Of a stretch of 64,000 nucleotides of DNA, positions 33,958-44,265 are shown piece after piece; the stretch's first letter is position 1; each line of letters starts with the position of its first letter. The stretch lies in NCBI RefSeq assembly GCF_029837695.1, contig NZ_JAOEEA010000003.1, positions 1-64,000 on the forward strand, in the 5' to 3' direction. The DNA is from Pseudomonas sp. GD04019. Its GTDB lineage: Bacteria > Pseudomonadota > Gammaproteobacteria > Pseudomonadales > Pseudomonadaceae. The position numbers and the translations under genes are program-made. Below the pieces are notes generated by a model. That model was not told where the DNA came from and made no database searches. It worked only from the letters and a program-made list of their open reading frames with translations.

Positions 33958-35230
33958 TTGCCTGCGCCCGCTGTTGCTGGGCGCAGTTTTCCTCGCTTCC
34001 GCCGCACAGGCGCAGCTCCAATCCATCGATCGCGTGGTCGCCATCGTCGACAACGACGTGATCATGTACAGCCAGCTGGATCAGCGTCTGCGCGAGGTCG
34101 AGCAGACCATCGGCAAGCGCGGCGGCCAGCTGCCCCCGCAGGATGTGCTGCAACAACAGGTGCTGGAGCGCCTGATCGTCGAAAATCTGCAGCTGCAGAT
34201 TGGCGACCGCTCGGGCATTCGCATCACTGACGAAGAACTGAACCAGGCCATGGAAGGGATTGCCCAGCGCAACCGCCTGAATCTGGACCAGTTCCGCGCC
34301 GCGCTGGCACGCGACGGTCTGTCCTACGACGAGGCCCGCGAACAGGTTCGTCGCGAGATGGTCATCAGCCGCGTGCGCCAGCGCCGCGTGGCCGAGCGCA
34401 TCCAGGTCACCGATCAGGAGGTGCAGAACTTCCTGTCCTCGGATCTGGGCGAAATGCAGCTGTCGGAGGAATTCCGCCTGGCCAATATCCTGATCCCGGT
34501 TCAGGAAGCAGCCTCTCCGGACGAGATCCGCGCAGCCGCACAGAAGACCTCCGAGGTCTATGACAAGCTGCGCGCCGGCGCCGACTTCGCCCAGACCGCG
34601 ATGTCCAGCTCCGCCAGCGAGAACGCCCTGGAAGGCGGCGAGATCGGCTGGCGCAAGGCGGCCCAGCTACCGCCGGCGTTCGCCGAGATGATTCGTACAC
34701 TGTCGGTCGGCGACATCACCGAGCCGGTTCGCACTCCTGGCGGCTTCATGATCGTCAAGCTGCTGGACAAGCGCGGCGGCGACACCCAAGTGCGCGATGA
34801 GGTGCATGTGCGCCACATCCTGATCAAGCCCAACGAAGTGCGCAGCGAAGAGGAGACCCGCCGCCTGGTGGAGCGCCTGTATCAGCGCATCGTGGCCGGC
34901 GAAGACTTCGCCACCCTGGCCAAGAACTTCTCCGAAGACCCGGGCTCCGCCCTCAATGGCGGCGACCTCAACTGGATCGACCCCAATACCCTGGTCCCGG
35001 AATTCCGCGAGGTGATGGCCAAGACCCCGAGCGGCCAGCTGTCCGAGCCGTTCAAGAGCCCCTACGGCTGGCACGTGCTGGAAGTCCTCGGTCGTCGCGC
35101 CACCGACAGCAGCGAGCAGTACCGCGAGCAGCAGGCGATGAACGTCCTGCGCAACCGCAAATACGACGAGGAGTTGCAGGCCTGGCTGCGCCAGATCCGC
35201 GACGAAGCCTACGTCGAGATCAAGCTCTGA
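33932..35230 (+). CDS. surA: Periplasmic chaperone/peptidyl-prolyl isomerase SurA
   Basis: Chaperone for outer membrane proteins, including LptD encoded just upstream. I use GTG 33932, preceded by AAGG at five bases; GTG 33938 is an alternative. Either way the gene overlaps the lptD 3' end by 20-26 bases, implying coupling. 432 residues: signal peptide (to about ASAAQA), N-terminal chaperone domain with '[20 protein letters not shown]', two parvulin domains (about 175-275 and 285-385), and a C-terminal helix. A terminator follows at 35246-35275. Confidence 0.95.
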   Translation: MNVKNKLSDCLRPLLLGAVFLASAAQAQLQSIDRVVAIVDNDVIMYSQLDQRLREVEQTIGKRGGQLPPQDVLQQQVLERLIVENLQLQIGDRSGIRITDEELNQAMEGIAQRNRLNLDQFRAALARDGLSYDEAREQVRREMVISRVRQRRVAERIQVTDQEVQNFLSSDLGEMQLSEEFRLANILIPVQEAASPDEIRAAAQKTSEVYDKLRAGADFAQTAMSSSASENALEGGEIGWRKAAQLPPAFAEMIRTLSVGDITEPVRTPGGFMIVKLLDKRGGDTQVRDEVHVRHILIKPNEVRSEEETRRLVERLYQRIVAGEDFATLAKNFSEDPGSALNGGDLNWIDPNTLVPEFREVMAKTPSGQLSEPFKSPYGWHVLEVLGRRATDSSEQYREQQAMNVLRNRKYDEELQAWLRQIRDEAYVEIKL

Positions 35231-35245
35231 TCGCCTGATCGCAGT

Positions 35246-35275
35246 GAAAGAGCCCGGTTCCGCCGGGCTTTTTTT
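35246..35275 (+). terminator. Terminator downstream of surA
   Basis: Stem AGCCCGG/CCGGGCT with a five-base loop followed by seven T. It separates surA from pdxA, 60 bp further on. Confidence 0.85.
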
Positions 35276-35336
35276 CGACCCACGCTTTTGCGCGTAAAGT
35301 ACTCCCCTCCGACCCGGTATTCCCACGAGGCCGACC

Positions 35337-36329
35337 ATGACCATTCCTCGCCTGTTTGCCCTGACTCCCGGCGAGCCCGCCGGCATCGGTCCGGACCTGT
35401 GCCTGCTACTGGCGCGCGAGGTGCAGCCCGAGGCGCTGGTGGCCATCGCCAGCCGCGAGCTGCTGTCTGAGCGCGCCCAGCAGCTGGGACTGAGCATCGA
35501 GCTGATCGGCGTCGGTCCCGGCCAGTGGCCGAGTGCCCCAGCTCCGGCCGGCCGCCTGTATGTCTGGGACACGCCCCTGGCAGCACCGGTAACGGCCGGC
35601 GAACTGAACCAGGCCAATGCCGCCTATGTGCTGGAAACCCTGACCCGCGCCGGCCAGGGCTGCATCGACGGCATCTTCGCCGGGATGATCACCGCGCCCG
35701 TGCACAAGGGCGTGATCAACGAGGCCGGCATTCCCTTCTCCGGGCACACCGAGTTCCTTGCCGAACTGACTGCCACCGAGCAGGTGGTGATGATGCTGGC
35801 GACTCGCGGCCTGCGCGTGGCCCTAGTGACCACCCATCTGCCGCTCAAGGACGTCGCAGCAGCGATCACCGACGAACGCCTTGCGCGGGTCACGCGCATC
35901 CTGCATGCGGACCTGGTGGAAAAGTTCGGCATTGCCCACCCGCGCATCCTGGTCTGCGGCCTCAACCCGCATGCCGGCGAAGGCGGCCATCTGGGCCGCG
36001 AGGAGATCGAGGTGATCGAGCCGACCCTGGAGCGACTGCGCGGCGAGGGCCTGAACCTGATCGGCCCACTGCCGGCCGATACCCTGTTCACTCCCAAGCA
36101 TCTGGACCACTGCGATGCGGTGCTGGCCATGTACCACGACCAGGGACTGCCGGTGCTCAAATACAAGGGCTTCGGCGCGGCGGTCAATGTCACTCTGGGC
36201 CTGCCGATCATCCGCACCTCGGTCGACCATGGCACCGCCCTGGACCTGGCCGGTAGTGGCAAAATCGATACCGGCAGCCTGCAGGTTGCACTGGAAACCG
36301 CCTACCAGATGGCCGCCGCACGCCGCTGA
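35337..36329 (+). CDS. pdxA: 4-hydroxythreonine-4-phosphate dehydrogenase
   Basis: NAD-dependent step of pyridoxal phosphate synthesis. 330 residues starting [21 protein letters not shown], where '[12 protein letters not shown]' is the family N-terminus. Zinc/active-site parts include '[13 protein letters not shown]' and '[14 protein letters not shown]'. '[20 protein letters not shown]' completes the signature. It lies between surA and rsmA as in many gammaproteobacteria, but 208 bp containing a dispersed repeat separate it from rsmA. Confidence 0.96.
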   Translation: MTIPRLFALTPGEPAGIGPDLCLLLAREVQPEALVAIASRELLSERAQQLGLSIELIGVGPGQWPSAPAPAGRLYVWDTPLAAPVTAGELNQANAAYVLETLTRAGQGCIDGIFAGMITAPVHKGVINEAGIPFSGHTEFLAELTATEQVVMMLATRGLRVALVTTHLPLKDVAAAITDERLARVTRILHADLVEKFGIAHPRILVCGLNPHAGEGGHLGREEIEVIEPTLERLRGEGLNLIGPLPADTLFTPKHLDHCDAVLAMYHDQGLPVLKYKGFGAAVNVTLGLPIIRTSVDHGTALDLAGSGKIDTGSLQVALETAYQMAAARR

Positions 36330-36336
36330 CGCTCGG

Positions 36337-36447
36337 CTGCGCGTCGGAAAAACTGCGTTGAGAACGGCTTCGGCATGCTCATTTACTCTCGGCAAACTCC
36401 GCTGCCTCAGCCGCTTTCGCCTCGTTTTTCTCTAGCTCGCGCGAGCT
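36337..36447 (+). repeat. Dispersed repeat, copy A (homologous to 41190-41303, inverted)
   Basis: The stretch contains CTGCGCGTCGG, then GCTTCGGCATGCTCATTTAC, then AAACTCCGCTGCCTCA and TCTAGCTCGC. The same words in the same order and spacing occur on the opposite strand at 41303-41190. It fills most of the pdxA-rsmA gap. The family is not one I can name. Confidence 0.75.
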
Positions 36448-36537
36448 TAGACGCTTAGAGCCTGGCCGCTTGGCTGCTAAACTGCCGCTCTTTGCATTGC
36501 GCTTTGAGCTTGTGGCTTGAAGCTTGGAGCCGTACCG

Positions 36538-37350
36538 ATGTCCGAATACCAACACCGCGCGCGCAAGCGCTTCGGCCAGAATTTCCTGCACGACGCGGGT
36601 GTGATTCACCGCATCCTGCGCGCCATCCATGCCAAAGAAGGCGAGCGCCTGCTGGAAATCGGCCCGGGCCAGGGTGCCCTCACCGAGGGCCTGCTGGGCA
36701 GCGGCGCGCAGCTCGACGTGATCGAACTTGACCTCGACCTGATCCCCATCCTGCAAGGCAAGTTCGGCGACAACCCGCGCTTCAGGCTGAACCAGGGAGA
36801 CGCGCTGAAGTTCGACTTCACCCGCCTGGATGCCGCGCCGCACAGCCTGCGGGTGGTCGGCAACCTGCCGTACAACATCTCCACCCCGCTGATCTTCCAC
36901 CTGCTGGACAACGCCCCGCTGATCCGCGACATGCACTTCATGCTGCAGAAGGAAGTGGTCGAGCGTCTGGCCGCCGAACCGGGCGGTGGCGACTGGGGCC
37001 GGCTGTCGATCATGGTCCAGTACCACTGCCGCGTGGAGCACCTGTTCAACGTCGGCCCCGGCGCCTTCAATCCGCCGCCCAAGGTCGACTCGGCCATCGT
37101 CCGCCTGGTGCCGCACGAGACCCTGCCGCACCCGGCCAAGGACCACCGCCTGCTCGAGCGGGTGGTGCGCGAGGCCTTCAATATGCGCCGCAAGACCCTG
37201 CGCAACACTCTCAAGCAACTGCTGCCGAACGAGGCCATCGAGGCCGCCGGCGTGGACGGCGGGTTGCGCCCGGAACAGCTGGACCTGGCCGCCTTTGTGC
37301 GCCTGGCCGATCAGCTGGCCGACCGCCAGGCCACCGGCCAAGCGGACTAA
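36538..37350 (+). CDS. rsmA: 16S rRNA dimethyladenosine transferase
   Basis: SAM-dependent dimethylation of A1518 and A1519 of 16S rRNA (KsgA). Start at ATG 36538 ([21 protein letters not shown]), 270 residues. SAM motif I '[16 protein letters not shown]' and the catalytic 'NLPYNIS' (motif IV) are intact. The open frame continues upstream to 36517, but that extension lies in repeat-like DNA. First gene of the rsmA-apaG-apaH-glpE group. Confidence 0.96.
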   Translation: MSEYQHRARKRFGQNFLHDAGVIHRILRAIHAKEGERLLEIGPGQGALTEGLLGSGAQLDVIELDLDLIPILQGKFGDNPRFRLNQGDALKFDFTRLDAAPHSLRVVGNLPYNISTPLIFHLLDNAPLIRDMHFMLQKEVVERLAAEPGGGDWGRLSIMVQYHCRVEHLFNVGPGAFNPPPKVDSAIVRLVPHETLPHPAKDHRLLERVVREAFNMRRKTLRNTLKQLLPNEAIEAAGVDGGLRPEQLDLAAFVRLADQLADRQATGQAD

Positions 37351-37381
37351 ACTGCCCTTTCAGCCTGCCGAGTTTCTCCAG

Positions 37382-37762
37382 ATGGCCGACCCGCGTTATC
37401 AGATCGACGTCAGCGTCGAGACCCGCTACCTGCCGGAGCAATCGACTCCGGAGCAGAACCGCTATGCCTTCGCCTACACCGTCACCCTGCACAACGGCGG
37501 CACCGAGGCGGCCAAGCTGCTCAGCCGGCACTGGATCATCACCGACGGCGACGGCCGCGTGCAGGAAGTCCGCGGCGCCGGCGTGATCGGCCAGCAGCCA
37601 CGCCTGGAGCCGGGCCAGAGCCACACCTACAGCAGCGGTACGGTGATGGCGACCAAGGTCGGCAATATGCATGGCAGCTACCAGATGGTCGCCGACGACG
37701 GTAAACGCTTCGACGCGCCCATCGCCCCGTTCCGCCTGGCCATGCCGGGAGCCCTGCACTGA
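37382..37762 (+). CDS. apaG: ApaG protein
   Basis: 126-residue FN3-like beta-sandwich protein. '[20 protein letters not shown]' and '[20 protein letters not shown]' are family motifs. The role is unclear; in many gammaproteobacteria it lies between rsmA and apaH as here. Its stop overlaps the apaH start by one base (TGATG). Confidence 0.95.
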   Translation: MADPRYQIDVSVETRYLPEQSTPEQNRYAFAYTVTLHNGGTEAAKLLSRHWIITDGDGRVQEVRGAGVIGQQPRLEPGQSHTYSSGTVMATKVGNMHGSYQMVADDGKRFDAPIAPFRLAMPGALH

Positions 37763-38586
37763 TGGCCACTTATGCGGTGGGCGACCTGCAGGGCTGCCTG
37801 CAGCCGCTCAAGTGCCTGCTCGAACGGGTCGCCTTCGACCCAAGCCGGGACAAACTGTGGCTGGTCGGCGACCTGGTCAACCGCGGCCCCGAATCCCTGG
37901 AGACCCTGCGCTTCCTCTACTCGATCCGCGAGTCGCTGGTCTGCGTACTGGGCAACCACGACCTGCACCTGCTGGCCGCCGCACACAACATCGAGCGCCT
38001 GAAGAAGAACGACACCCTGCAGGAAATCCTCGACGCCCCGGACCGCAAGGACCTGCTCGAATGGCTGCGCCGGCAGAAGCTGCTGCATCATGACGAGCAA
38101 CGCGACATCGCCATGGTGCACGCCGGCATCCCGCCGCAGTGGACGCTGAAGAAGGCACTCAAGCGCGCCGCCGAAGTCGAAGAAGTGCTGCTCGACGATG
38201 CCCGCCTGCCGCTGTTCCTCGACGGCATGTACGGCAACGAGCCGGCCAAGTGGGACAGCGACCTGCACGGCGTGGCTCGCCTGCGGGTGATCACCAACTA
38301 CTTCACCCGCATGCGTTTCTGCACCGAGGACGGCACCCTCGACCTGAAGAGCAAAGAAGGCGTGGACACCGCACCACCCGGCTACGCCCCCTGGTTCAGC
38401 TGGCCCGCACGCAAGACCCGCGGCCAGAAGATCATCTTCGGCCACTGGGCGGCGCTGGAGGGCAATTGCGACGAGCCCGGCCTCTCGGCCCTGGACAGCG
38501 GCTGCGTGTGGGGCGGCGCCATGACCCTGATGAATATCGACAGCGGCGAGAAATTCCGCTGCGACTGCAAGGAGACTCCCGCATGA
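37762..38586 (+). CDS. apaH: Symmetrical bis(5'-nucleosyl)-tetraphosphatase
   Basis: Hydrolyses Ap4A to two ADP and also decaps Np4-capped RNA. 274 residues with calcineurin-like metallophosphoesterase motifs: 'AVGDLQGC' (about 4-11), '[16 protein letters not shown]', 'LGNHDLH' and 'MVHAGIPP'. The gene overlaps both neighbours (apaG by one base, glpE by four), so the set is a tightly coupled operon. Confidence 0.96.
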   Translation: MATYAVGDLQGCLQPLKCLLERVAFDPSRDKLWLVGDLVNRGPESLETLRFLYSIRESLVCVLGNHDLHLLAAAHNIERLKKNDTLQEILDAPDRKDLLEWLRRQKLLHHDEQRDIAMVHAGIPPQWTLKKALKRAAEVEEVLLDDARLPLFLDGMYGNEPAKWDSDLHGVARLRVITNYFTRMRFCTEDGTLDLKSKEGVDTAPPGYAPWFSWPARKTRGQKIIFGHWAALEGNCDEPGLSALDSGCVWGGAMTLMNIDSGEKFRCDCKETPA

Positions 38587-38912
38587 GCGACTTCAAACGC
38601 ATCCCCCCCGAGCAGGCCCAGGCTCTGCGCGAGCAAGGCGCCGTGGTGGTGGACATTCGCGACCCGCAGAGCTTCGCCAACGGCCATATCCGCGGCTCGC
38701 GCCACCTGGACAACCACAGCCTGGCGGACTTTATCGCCAAGGCCGACTTTGATGCGCCGCTGATCGTCTCCTGCTACCACGGCAACTCCAGCCAGAGCGC
38801 CGCCGCCTACCTGGCGCACCAAGGCTTCGCCGAGGTCTACAGCCTGGATGGCGGCTTCGAGCTGTGGCGTAGCCAGTATCCAGATCAGGTCTCCAGCGGC
38901 GACGCCGAGTAA
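38583..38912 (+). CDS. glpE: Thiosulfate sulfurtransferase GlpE (single-domain rhodanese)
   Basis: 109-residue cytoplasmic rhodanese. The active-site loop is SCYHGNSSQ with Cys64 as the persulfide-bearing residue. '[20 protein letters not shown]' is the CH2A motif. It starts within the apaH stop (ATGA). In E. coli the gene belongs to the glpEGR region; here it closes the apa operon, as in P. aeruginosa. The 277 bp that follow, to prkA, hold a GC-rich hairpin at 38922-38943 but no gene I can support. Confidence 0.92.
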   Translation: MSDFKRIPPEQAQALREQGAVVVDIRDPQSFANGHIRGSRHLDNHSLADFIAKADFDAPLIVSCYHGNSSQSAAAYLAHQGFAEVYSLDGGFELWRSQYPDQVSSGDAE

Positions 38913-39189
38913 TTTTTTTCTGCGCGGCGCAAAGCCGCGCCATCCGCTGCCTACAGTCGACTTACCGACGAGCGGTTACGTCTTGTCACCATCTCTACAC
39001 GCTTGACGCCGCCGAAAGCGAACTACGCTTAGGGCGAGGCCATCCAGAAGGAAGAGCCGGCACACCGGTTCCGGGCCATCGGTAGCGTCTTTATGGTGTC
39101 AGGGGGATTTGCAACGGCGAGCAGCCGTCCTCCCACGCACCCGCCCGAATGACCCGCCCCGGCTCCACGCAAGCGAGCGAGGTGCAGTC

Positions 39190-41112
39190 ATGAGTATATT
39201 CAGCCACTTCCAGCAACGATTCGAGGCGACTCGGCAGGAAGAATATTCCCTGCAGGAATATCTGGAGCTGTGCAAAACGGACCCCAGCGCCTATGCCACC
39301 GCGGCCGAACGCATGCTGATGGCGATTGGCTCGCCCGAGCTGCTGGACACCTCGGTCGACCCACGGCTGTCGCGGATCTTCTCCAACAAGGTGATCCGCC
39401 GTTACCCGGCCTTCGCCGATTTCCATGGCATGGAAGAGTGCATCGACCAGATCGTCTCCTACTTCCGCCATGCCGCTCAGGGCCTGGAGGAAAAGAAGCA
39501 GATTCTCTATCTGCTGGGCCCGGTGGGCGGCGGCAAGTCCTCCCTGGCCGAGAAGCTCAAGCAGCTGATGGAACACATCCCCTTCTACGCCATCAAGGGT
39601 TCGCCGGTGTTCGAGTCGCCGCTCGGCCTGTTCAACCCCGACGAGGACGGCAAGATCCTCGAAGAGGAGTACGGCATTCCACAGCGCTACCTGCGCACGG
39701 TGATCTCGCCCTGGGCCAGCAAGCGGCTCAACGAATTCGGCGGCGACATCAGCAAGTTCCGCGTGGTCAAGCTGCACCCCTCGATTCTCAATCAGATCGC
39801 CATCGCCAAGACCGAGCCAGGTGACGAGAACAACCAGGACATCTCCGCTCTGGTGGGCAAGGTGGATATCCGCAAGCTGGAGGAATTCCCGCAGAACGAC
39901 GCCGACGCCTACAGCTACTCGGGCGCCCTGTGCCGGGCCAACCAGGGCCTGATGGAGTTCGTCGAGATGTTCAAGGCGCCGATCAAGGTGCTGCACCCGC
40001 TGCTGACCGCCACCCAGGAGGGCAACTACAACAGCACCGAGGGCCTCGGCGGCCTGCCCTACAGCGGCATCATCCTGGCCCACTCCAACGAGTCCGAGTG
40101 GCACAGCTTCCGCAACAACAAGAACAACGAGGCGTTCATCGACCGCATCTACATCGTCAAGGTGCCGTACTGCCTGCGCGTCACCGACGAGGTACGCATC
40201 TACGACAAGCTGCTGATCAACAGCTCCCTGGCCAACGCCCACTGCGCGCCGGACACCCTGAAGATGCTCGCCCAGTTCTCCACCCTGTCGCGCCTGAAGG
40301 AGCCGGAAAACTCCAACATCTACTCGAAAATGCGCGTGTACGACGGCGAGAACCTCAAGGACACCGACCCCAAGGCCAAGTCGATCCAGGAATACCGCGA
40401 CTCCGCCGGCGTCGACGAAGGCATGGCCGGGCTGTCGACCCGCTTCGCCTTCAAGATCCTGTCCAAGGTCTTCAACTTCGACCCGCACGAGATCGCCGCC
40501 AACCCGGTGCACCTGCTCTATGTGCTGGAACAACAGATCGAGCAGGAACAGTTCCCCGCCGAGATGCGCGAGCGCTACCTGCGCTACATCAAGGAATACC
40601 TGGCACCGCGCTATATCGAGTTCATCGGCAAGGAGATCCAGACCGCCTACCTGGAGTCCTACAGCGAATACGGCCAGAACATCTTCGACCGCTACGTGCT
40701 GTACGCCGACTTCTGGATCCAGGACCAGGAATACCGCGACCCGGAGACCGGCGAGATTCTCAACCGCGTGGCGCTCAACGAGGAGCTGGAGAAGATCGAG
40801 AAGCCGGCCGGCATCAGCAACCCGAAGGACTTCCGCAACGAGATCGTCAACTTCGTGCTGCGCGCCCGCGCCAACAACAACGGCAAGAACCCCACCTGGC
40901 TCAGCTACGAGAAGCTGCGCGTGGTGATCGAGAAGAAGATGTTCTCCAACACCGAGGATCTGCTGCCGGTCATCAGCTTCAACGCCAAGGCCAGCAAGGA
41001 GGACCAACAGAAGCACAACGACTTCGTCACTCGTATGGTCGAACGTGGCTACACCGAGAAGCAGGTGCGCCTGCTGTCCGAGTGGTACCTGCGGGTTCGC
41101 AAGTCGCAGTAA
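39190..41112 (+). CDS. prkA: PrkA/YeaG family serine protein kinase
   Basis: 640-residue stress protein with an AAA-like N-terminal half and a PrkA C-terminal domain. ATG 39190 (MSIFSHFQQRFEATRQEEYSLQEYL) follows GAGG. The P-loop is GPVGGGKSS with Lys116. 'SVDPRLSRIFSNKVIRRYPAF' and 'YLRTVISPWASKRLNEFGGD' are family-typical. In enterobacteria yeaGH is RpoS-dependent and linked to nitrogen starvation; in this window it is followed by yeaH and spoVR, the conserved trio. Confidence 0.93.
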   Translation: MSIFSHFQQRFEATRQEEYSLQEYLELCKTDPSAYATAAERMLMAIGSPELLDTSVDPRLSRIFSNKVIRRYPAFADFHGMEECIDQIVSYFRHAAQGLEEKKQILYLLGPVGGGKSSLAEKLKQLMEHIPFYAIKGSPVFESPLGLFNPDEDGKILEEEYGIPQRYLRTVISPWASKRLNEFGGDISKFRVVKLHPSILNQIAIAKTEPGDENNQDISALVGKVDIRKLEEFPQNDADAYSYSGALCRANQGLMEFVEMFKAPIKVLHPLLTATQEGNYNSTEGLGGLPYSGIILAHSNESEWHSFRNNKNNEAFIDRIYIVKVPYCLRVTDEVRIYDKLLINSSLANAHCAPDTLKMLAQFSTLSRLKEPENSNIYSKMRVYDGENLKDTDPKAKSIQEYRDSAGVDEGMAGLSTRFAFKILSKVFNFDPHEIAANPVHLLYVLEQQIEQEQFPAEMRERYLRYIKEYLAPRYIEFIGKEIQTAYLESYSEYGQNIFDRYVLYADFWIQDQEYRDPETGEILNRVALNEELEKIEKPAGISNPKDFRNEIVNFVLRARANNNGKNPTWLSYEKLRVVIEKKMFSNTEDLLPVISFNAKASKEDQQKHNDFVTRMVERGYTEKQVRLLSEWYLRVRKSQ

Positions 41113-41176
41113 CCCGCCGTCGGCGCGCCGCCCCAGGCGGCGCCGACTGCCGTGCGCCCCTGGGAGCACGCGCCAC

Positions 41177-41317
41177 GAACCTGCTCATAGGCTAGCGAGC
41201 TAGAGCCAAAGGGTGGAGAAAGGTGTTGAGGAAGCGCAGTTTACAGGTGGTAAATGAGCATTCCGAAGCAGCTTTCGACGCCCTTTGGCCGACGCGCAGC
41301 AGGCTATGAACAGGCTC
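41177..41317. repeat. MITE-like element with 14-bp inverted ends (copy B of the dispersed repeat)
   Basis: Left end GAACCTGCTCATAG (41177-41190) and right end CTATGAACAGGCTC (41304-41317) are inverted repeats matching at 12 of 14 positions. The interior (41190-41303, read on the minus strand) matches the repeat at 36337-36447. It holds no gene, and I see no target-site duplication. It occupies nearly the whole prkA-yeaH gap, ending 13 bases before the yeaH start. Confidence 0.65.
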
Positions 41318-41329
41318 TAAGGAGACGTC

Positions 41330-42601
41330 ATGAGCTATGTGATAGACCGGCGCCTGAACGGCAAGAACAAGAGCACGGTGAACCGCCAGCGCTTCCTGCG
41401 GCGTTACCGTGAACACATCAAGAAGGCCGTCGAGGAGGCGGTCAGCCGGCGCTCCATCACCGACATGGAGCACGGCGAGCAGATCAGCATTCCCGGCCGC
41501 GACATCGACGAGCCGGTGCTGCACCACGGCCGTGGCGGCCGGCAGAACGTCGTGCACCCGGGCAACAAGGAGTTCAGCGCTGGCGACCATGTGCCGCGCC
41601 CCTCCGGCGGTGGCGGCGGACGCGGGCCGGGCAAGGCGAGCAACTCCGGCGAAGGCATGGACGAGTTCGTGTTCCAGATCACCCAGGAGGAATTCCTCGA
41701 CTTCATGTTCGAGGACCTGGAGCTGCCCAACCTGATCAAGCGCCACCTGACCGGCACCGACACCTTCAAGACGGTGCGCGCCGGCATCAGCAACGAGGGC
41801 AATCCCTCGCGCATCAATATCGTCCGCACTCTGCGCTCGGCCCATGCCCGGCGCATTGCCCTGTCCGGCTCCAGCCGCGGCAAGCTGCGCGAAGCCAAGG
41901 CGGAACTGGAGCGGCTCAGGCGCGAGGAGCCGGACAACTTCGGCGACATCCAGGAGATCGAGGCGGAGATCGAGCGCCTCAGCGCGCGCATCCACCGCAT
42001 CCCCTTCCTGGACACCTTCGACCTCAAGTACAACCTACTGGTCAAGCAGCCCAACCCCAGCTCCAAGGCGGTGATGTTCTGCCTGATGGACGTGTCCGGC
42101 TCCATGACCCAGGCCACCAAGGACATCGCCAAGCGCTTCTTCATCCTCCTGTACCTGTTCCTGAAACGGAACTACGAGCGCATCGAGGTGGTGTTCATCC
42201 GCCACCACACCAGCGCCAAGGAAGTGGACGAGGAGGAGTTCTTCTACTCGCGCGAAACCGGCGGCACCATCGTTTCCAGCGCCCTCAAGCTGATGCAGGA
42301 GATCATGGTCGAGCGCTACCCGACCAACGAGTGGAACATCTACGGCGCCCAGGCCTCGGATGGGGACAACTGGAACGACGACTCGCCGGTGTGCCGCGAC
42401 ATCCTGATCAACCAGATCATGCCGTTCATGCAGTACTTCACCTACGTCGAGATCACCCCGCGCGAGCACCAGGCGCTGTGGTACGAGTACGAACAGGTCA
42501 GCGAGACCTTCGCCAATTCGTTCGCCCAGCAGCAGCTGGTTTCCGCCGCGGACATCTACCCGGTGTTCCGCGAGCTGTTCCAGCGCCGCATGGTCACCTG
42601 A
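41330..42601 (+). CDS. YeaH/YhbH family protein (VWA-like, DUF444)
   Basis: 423 residues. The N-terminal half is basic and Gly-rich (about 75-105, [15 protein letters not shown]). The C-terminal part contains a von Willebrand-A-like MIDAS sequence '[20 protein letters not shown]' (DxSxS, about residues 250-255). It starts at ATG 41330 after AAGGAG, whose upstream side is the end of the MITE-like repeat. It is the middle gene of prkA-yeaH-spoVR and is thought to work with the PrkA kinase. Confidence 0.93.
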   Translation: MSYVIDRRLNGKNKSTVNRQRFLRRYREHIKKAVEEAVSRRSITDMEHGEQISIPGRDIDEPVLHHGRGGRQNVVHPGNKEFSAGDHVPRPSGGGGGRGPGKASNSGEGMDEFVFQITQEEFLDFMFEDLELPNLIKRHLTGTDTFKTVRAGISNEGNPSRINIVRTLRSAHARRIALSGSSRGKLREAKAELERLRREEPDNFGDIQEIEAEIERLSARIHRIPFLDTFDLKYNLLVKQPNPSSKAVMFCLMDVSGSMTQATKDIAKRFFILLYLFLKRNYERIEVVFIRHHTSAKEVDEEEFFYSRETGGTIVSSALKLMQEIMVERYPTNEWNIYGAQASDGDNWNDDSPVCRDILINQIMPFMQYFTYVEITPREHQALWYEYEQVSETFANSFAQQQLVSAADIYPVFRELFQRRMVT

Positions 42602-42611
42602 GGGCCGCCCC

Positions 42612-44177
42612 ATGAGCGCAGCCGAGAAAAGACGCCAACCGCTGTCCACCGGCTCGGAATGGACCTTCGAGCTGATCCGCGCCTACGATCGCGAGATCGC
42701 GCGCATCGCCGAGCGCTATGCGCTGGACACCTACCCCAACCAGATCGAGGTGATCACCGCCGAGCAGATGATGGATGCCTACGCCTCGGTCGGCATGCCG
42801 CTGGGTTATCACCACTGGTCCTACGGCAAGCACTTCCTGGCCACCGAGAAGGGCTACTCTCGCGGACAGATGGGCCTGGCCTACGAGATCGTGATCAATT
42901 CCGATCCGTGCATCGCCTATCTGATGGAAGAGAACACCATGTGCATGCAGACACTGGTGATCGCCCACGCCTGCTATGGCCACAACAGCTTCTTCAAGGG
43001 CAACTACCTGTTCCGCACCTGGACCGACGCCAGTTCGATCATCGACTACCTGGTGTTCGCCAAGCAGTACATCATGCAGTGCGAGGAGCGCCACGGCATC
43101 GACGCGGTGGAGGAACTGCTCGACTCCTGCCATGCCCTGATGAACTATGGCGTGGACCGCTACAAGCGCCCCTACCCGATCTCCGCCGAAGAAGAACGGC
43201 GCCGGCAGAAGGACCGCGAAGAGCACCTGCAGAAGCAGATCAACGATCTCTGGCGCACCATTCCCAAGAGCTCGCGCAAGGGCCACGACCACGACAGCAA
43301 GCGCTGGCCGGACGAGCCGCAGGAAAACATCCTGTACTTCCTGGAGAAGCACGCGCCGCTGCTGGAGCCCTGGCAGCGCGAGGTGGTGCGCATCGTGCGC
43401 AAGATCGCCCAGTACTTCTATCCGCAGCGCCAGACCCAGGTGATGAACGAGGGCTGGGCCACCTTCTGGCACTACACCCTGATGAACGACCTGTACGACG
43501 AGGGCTTGGTCACCGAAGGCTTCATGATGGAGTTCCTGCAGTCGCACACCGGCGTGGTCTACCAGCCCGGCTTCGACAGCCCCTACTACAGCGGCATCAA
43601 CCCCTACACCCTGGGCTTCGCCATCTACTGCGACATCCGCCGCATCTGCGAAAAACCCACCGAGGAGGACAAACGCTGGTTCCCGGACATCGCCGGCAGC
43701 GACTGGCTGTCCACCCTCAAGTTCGCCATGGCCAACTTCAAGGACGAGAGCTTCATCCTGCAGTTCCTCTCGCCCAAGGTGATCCGCGACCTCAAGCTGT
43801 TCAGCGTGCTCGACGACGACCAGCAGGAAGACCTGCTGATCCCGGCCATCCACGACGAGCCCGGCTACCGGCAGATCCGCGAGACCCTGGCCGCCCAGTA
43901 CAACCTGGGCAACCGCGAGCCCAACGTGCAGATCTTCAGCGTCGACCGCCGTGGCGACCGCTCACTGACCCTGCGCCACCAGCAGCACGACCGCAAGCCG
44001 CTGGGTGAGTCCACCCAGGAGGTGCTCAAGCACCTGCACCGCCTGTGGGGCTTCGACATTCACCTGGAGAGCATGCGCGGAGATCAGGTGGTCGGCGTGC
44101 AGCACGTTCCCCCCAGGGGCGAATCGAGCGACGACAACGAATACCCACGCCTGGACCTGGTGATACCTCCGATTTAA
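42612..44177 (+). CDS. SpoVR family protein (YcgB-like)
   Basis: 521 residues homologous to B. subtilis SpoVR and E. coli YcgB. Family landmarks are '[20 protein letters not shown]', '[20 protein letters not shown]' with conserved histidines, and '[20 protein letters not shown]'. The His-rich, Glu-containing motifs suggest a metal site, but no activity is established. It begins 10 bp after yeaH. Non-spore-formers keep the gene only together with prkA and yeaH, consistent with a stationary-phase stress role. Confidence 0.94.
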   Translation: MSAAEKRRQPLSTGSEWTFELIRAYDREIARIAERYALDTYPNQIEVITAEQMMDAYASVGMPLGYHHWSYGKHFLATEKGYSRGQMGLAYEIVINSDPCIAYLMEENTMCMQTLVIAHACYGHNSFFKGNYLFRTWTDASSIIDYLVFAKQYIMQCEERHGIDAVEELLDSCHALMNYGVDRYKRPYPISAEEERRRQKDREEHLQKQINDLWRTIPKSSRKGHDHDSKRWPDEPQENILYFLEKHAPLLEPWQREVVRIVRKIAQYFYPQRQTQVMNEGWATFWHYTLMNDLYDEGLVTEGFMMEFLQSHTGVVYQPGFDSPYYSGINPYTLGFAIYCDIRRICEKPTEEDKRWFPDIAGSDWLSTLKFAMANFKDESFILQFLSPKVIRDLKLFSVLDDDQQEDLLIPAIHDEPGYRQIRETLAAQYNLGNREPNVQIFSVDRRGDRSLTLRHQQHDRKPLGESTQEVLKHLHRLWGFDIHLESMRGDQVVGVQHVPPRGESSDDNEYPRLDLVIPPI

Positions 44178-44178
44178 C

Positions 44179-44214
44179 TCCCTCTTCCCCTGGGAGAGGG
44201 CCGGGGTGAGGGAC
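44179..44214. repeat. REP-like palindrome after spoVR
   Basis: CCCTCTTCCCCTGGGAGAGGG forms a hairpin followed by CCGGGGTGAGGG, the same family as the agt-locus repeats. It may act as a transcription end for the prkA-yeaH-spoVR unit. Confidence 0.75.
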
Positions 44215-44265
44215 ACGCTGTCCGGCCTTTTCGCTTATCCTCCGCCACAACGGAGGAATTTATTC

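Noticed and set aside
31099-34065. A 988-codon open frame on the minus strand opposite lptD
   Set aside because: It is a GC-rich shadow: it runs antisense to the certain lptD gene, has low-complexity Val/Ala/Gly composition and no recognisable domain, and would run past both ends of lptD.
38922-38943. GC-rich hairpin after glpE as a terminator
   Set aside because: The stem (GCGCGGC/GCCGCGC) has its T run before it, not after, on the plus strand, and no T run follows on the minus strand.
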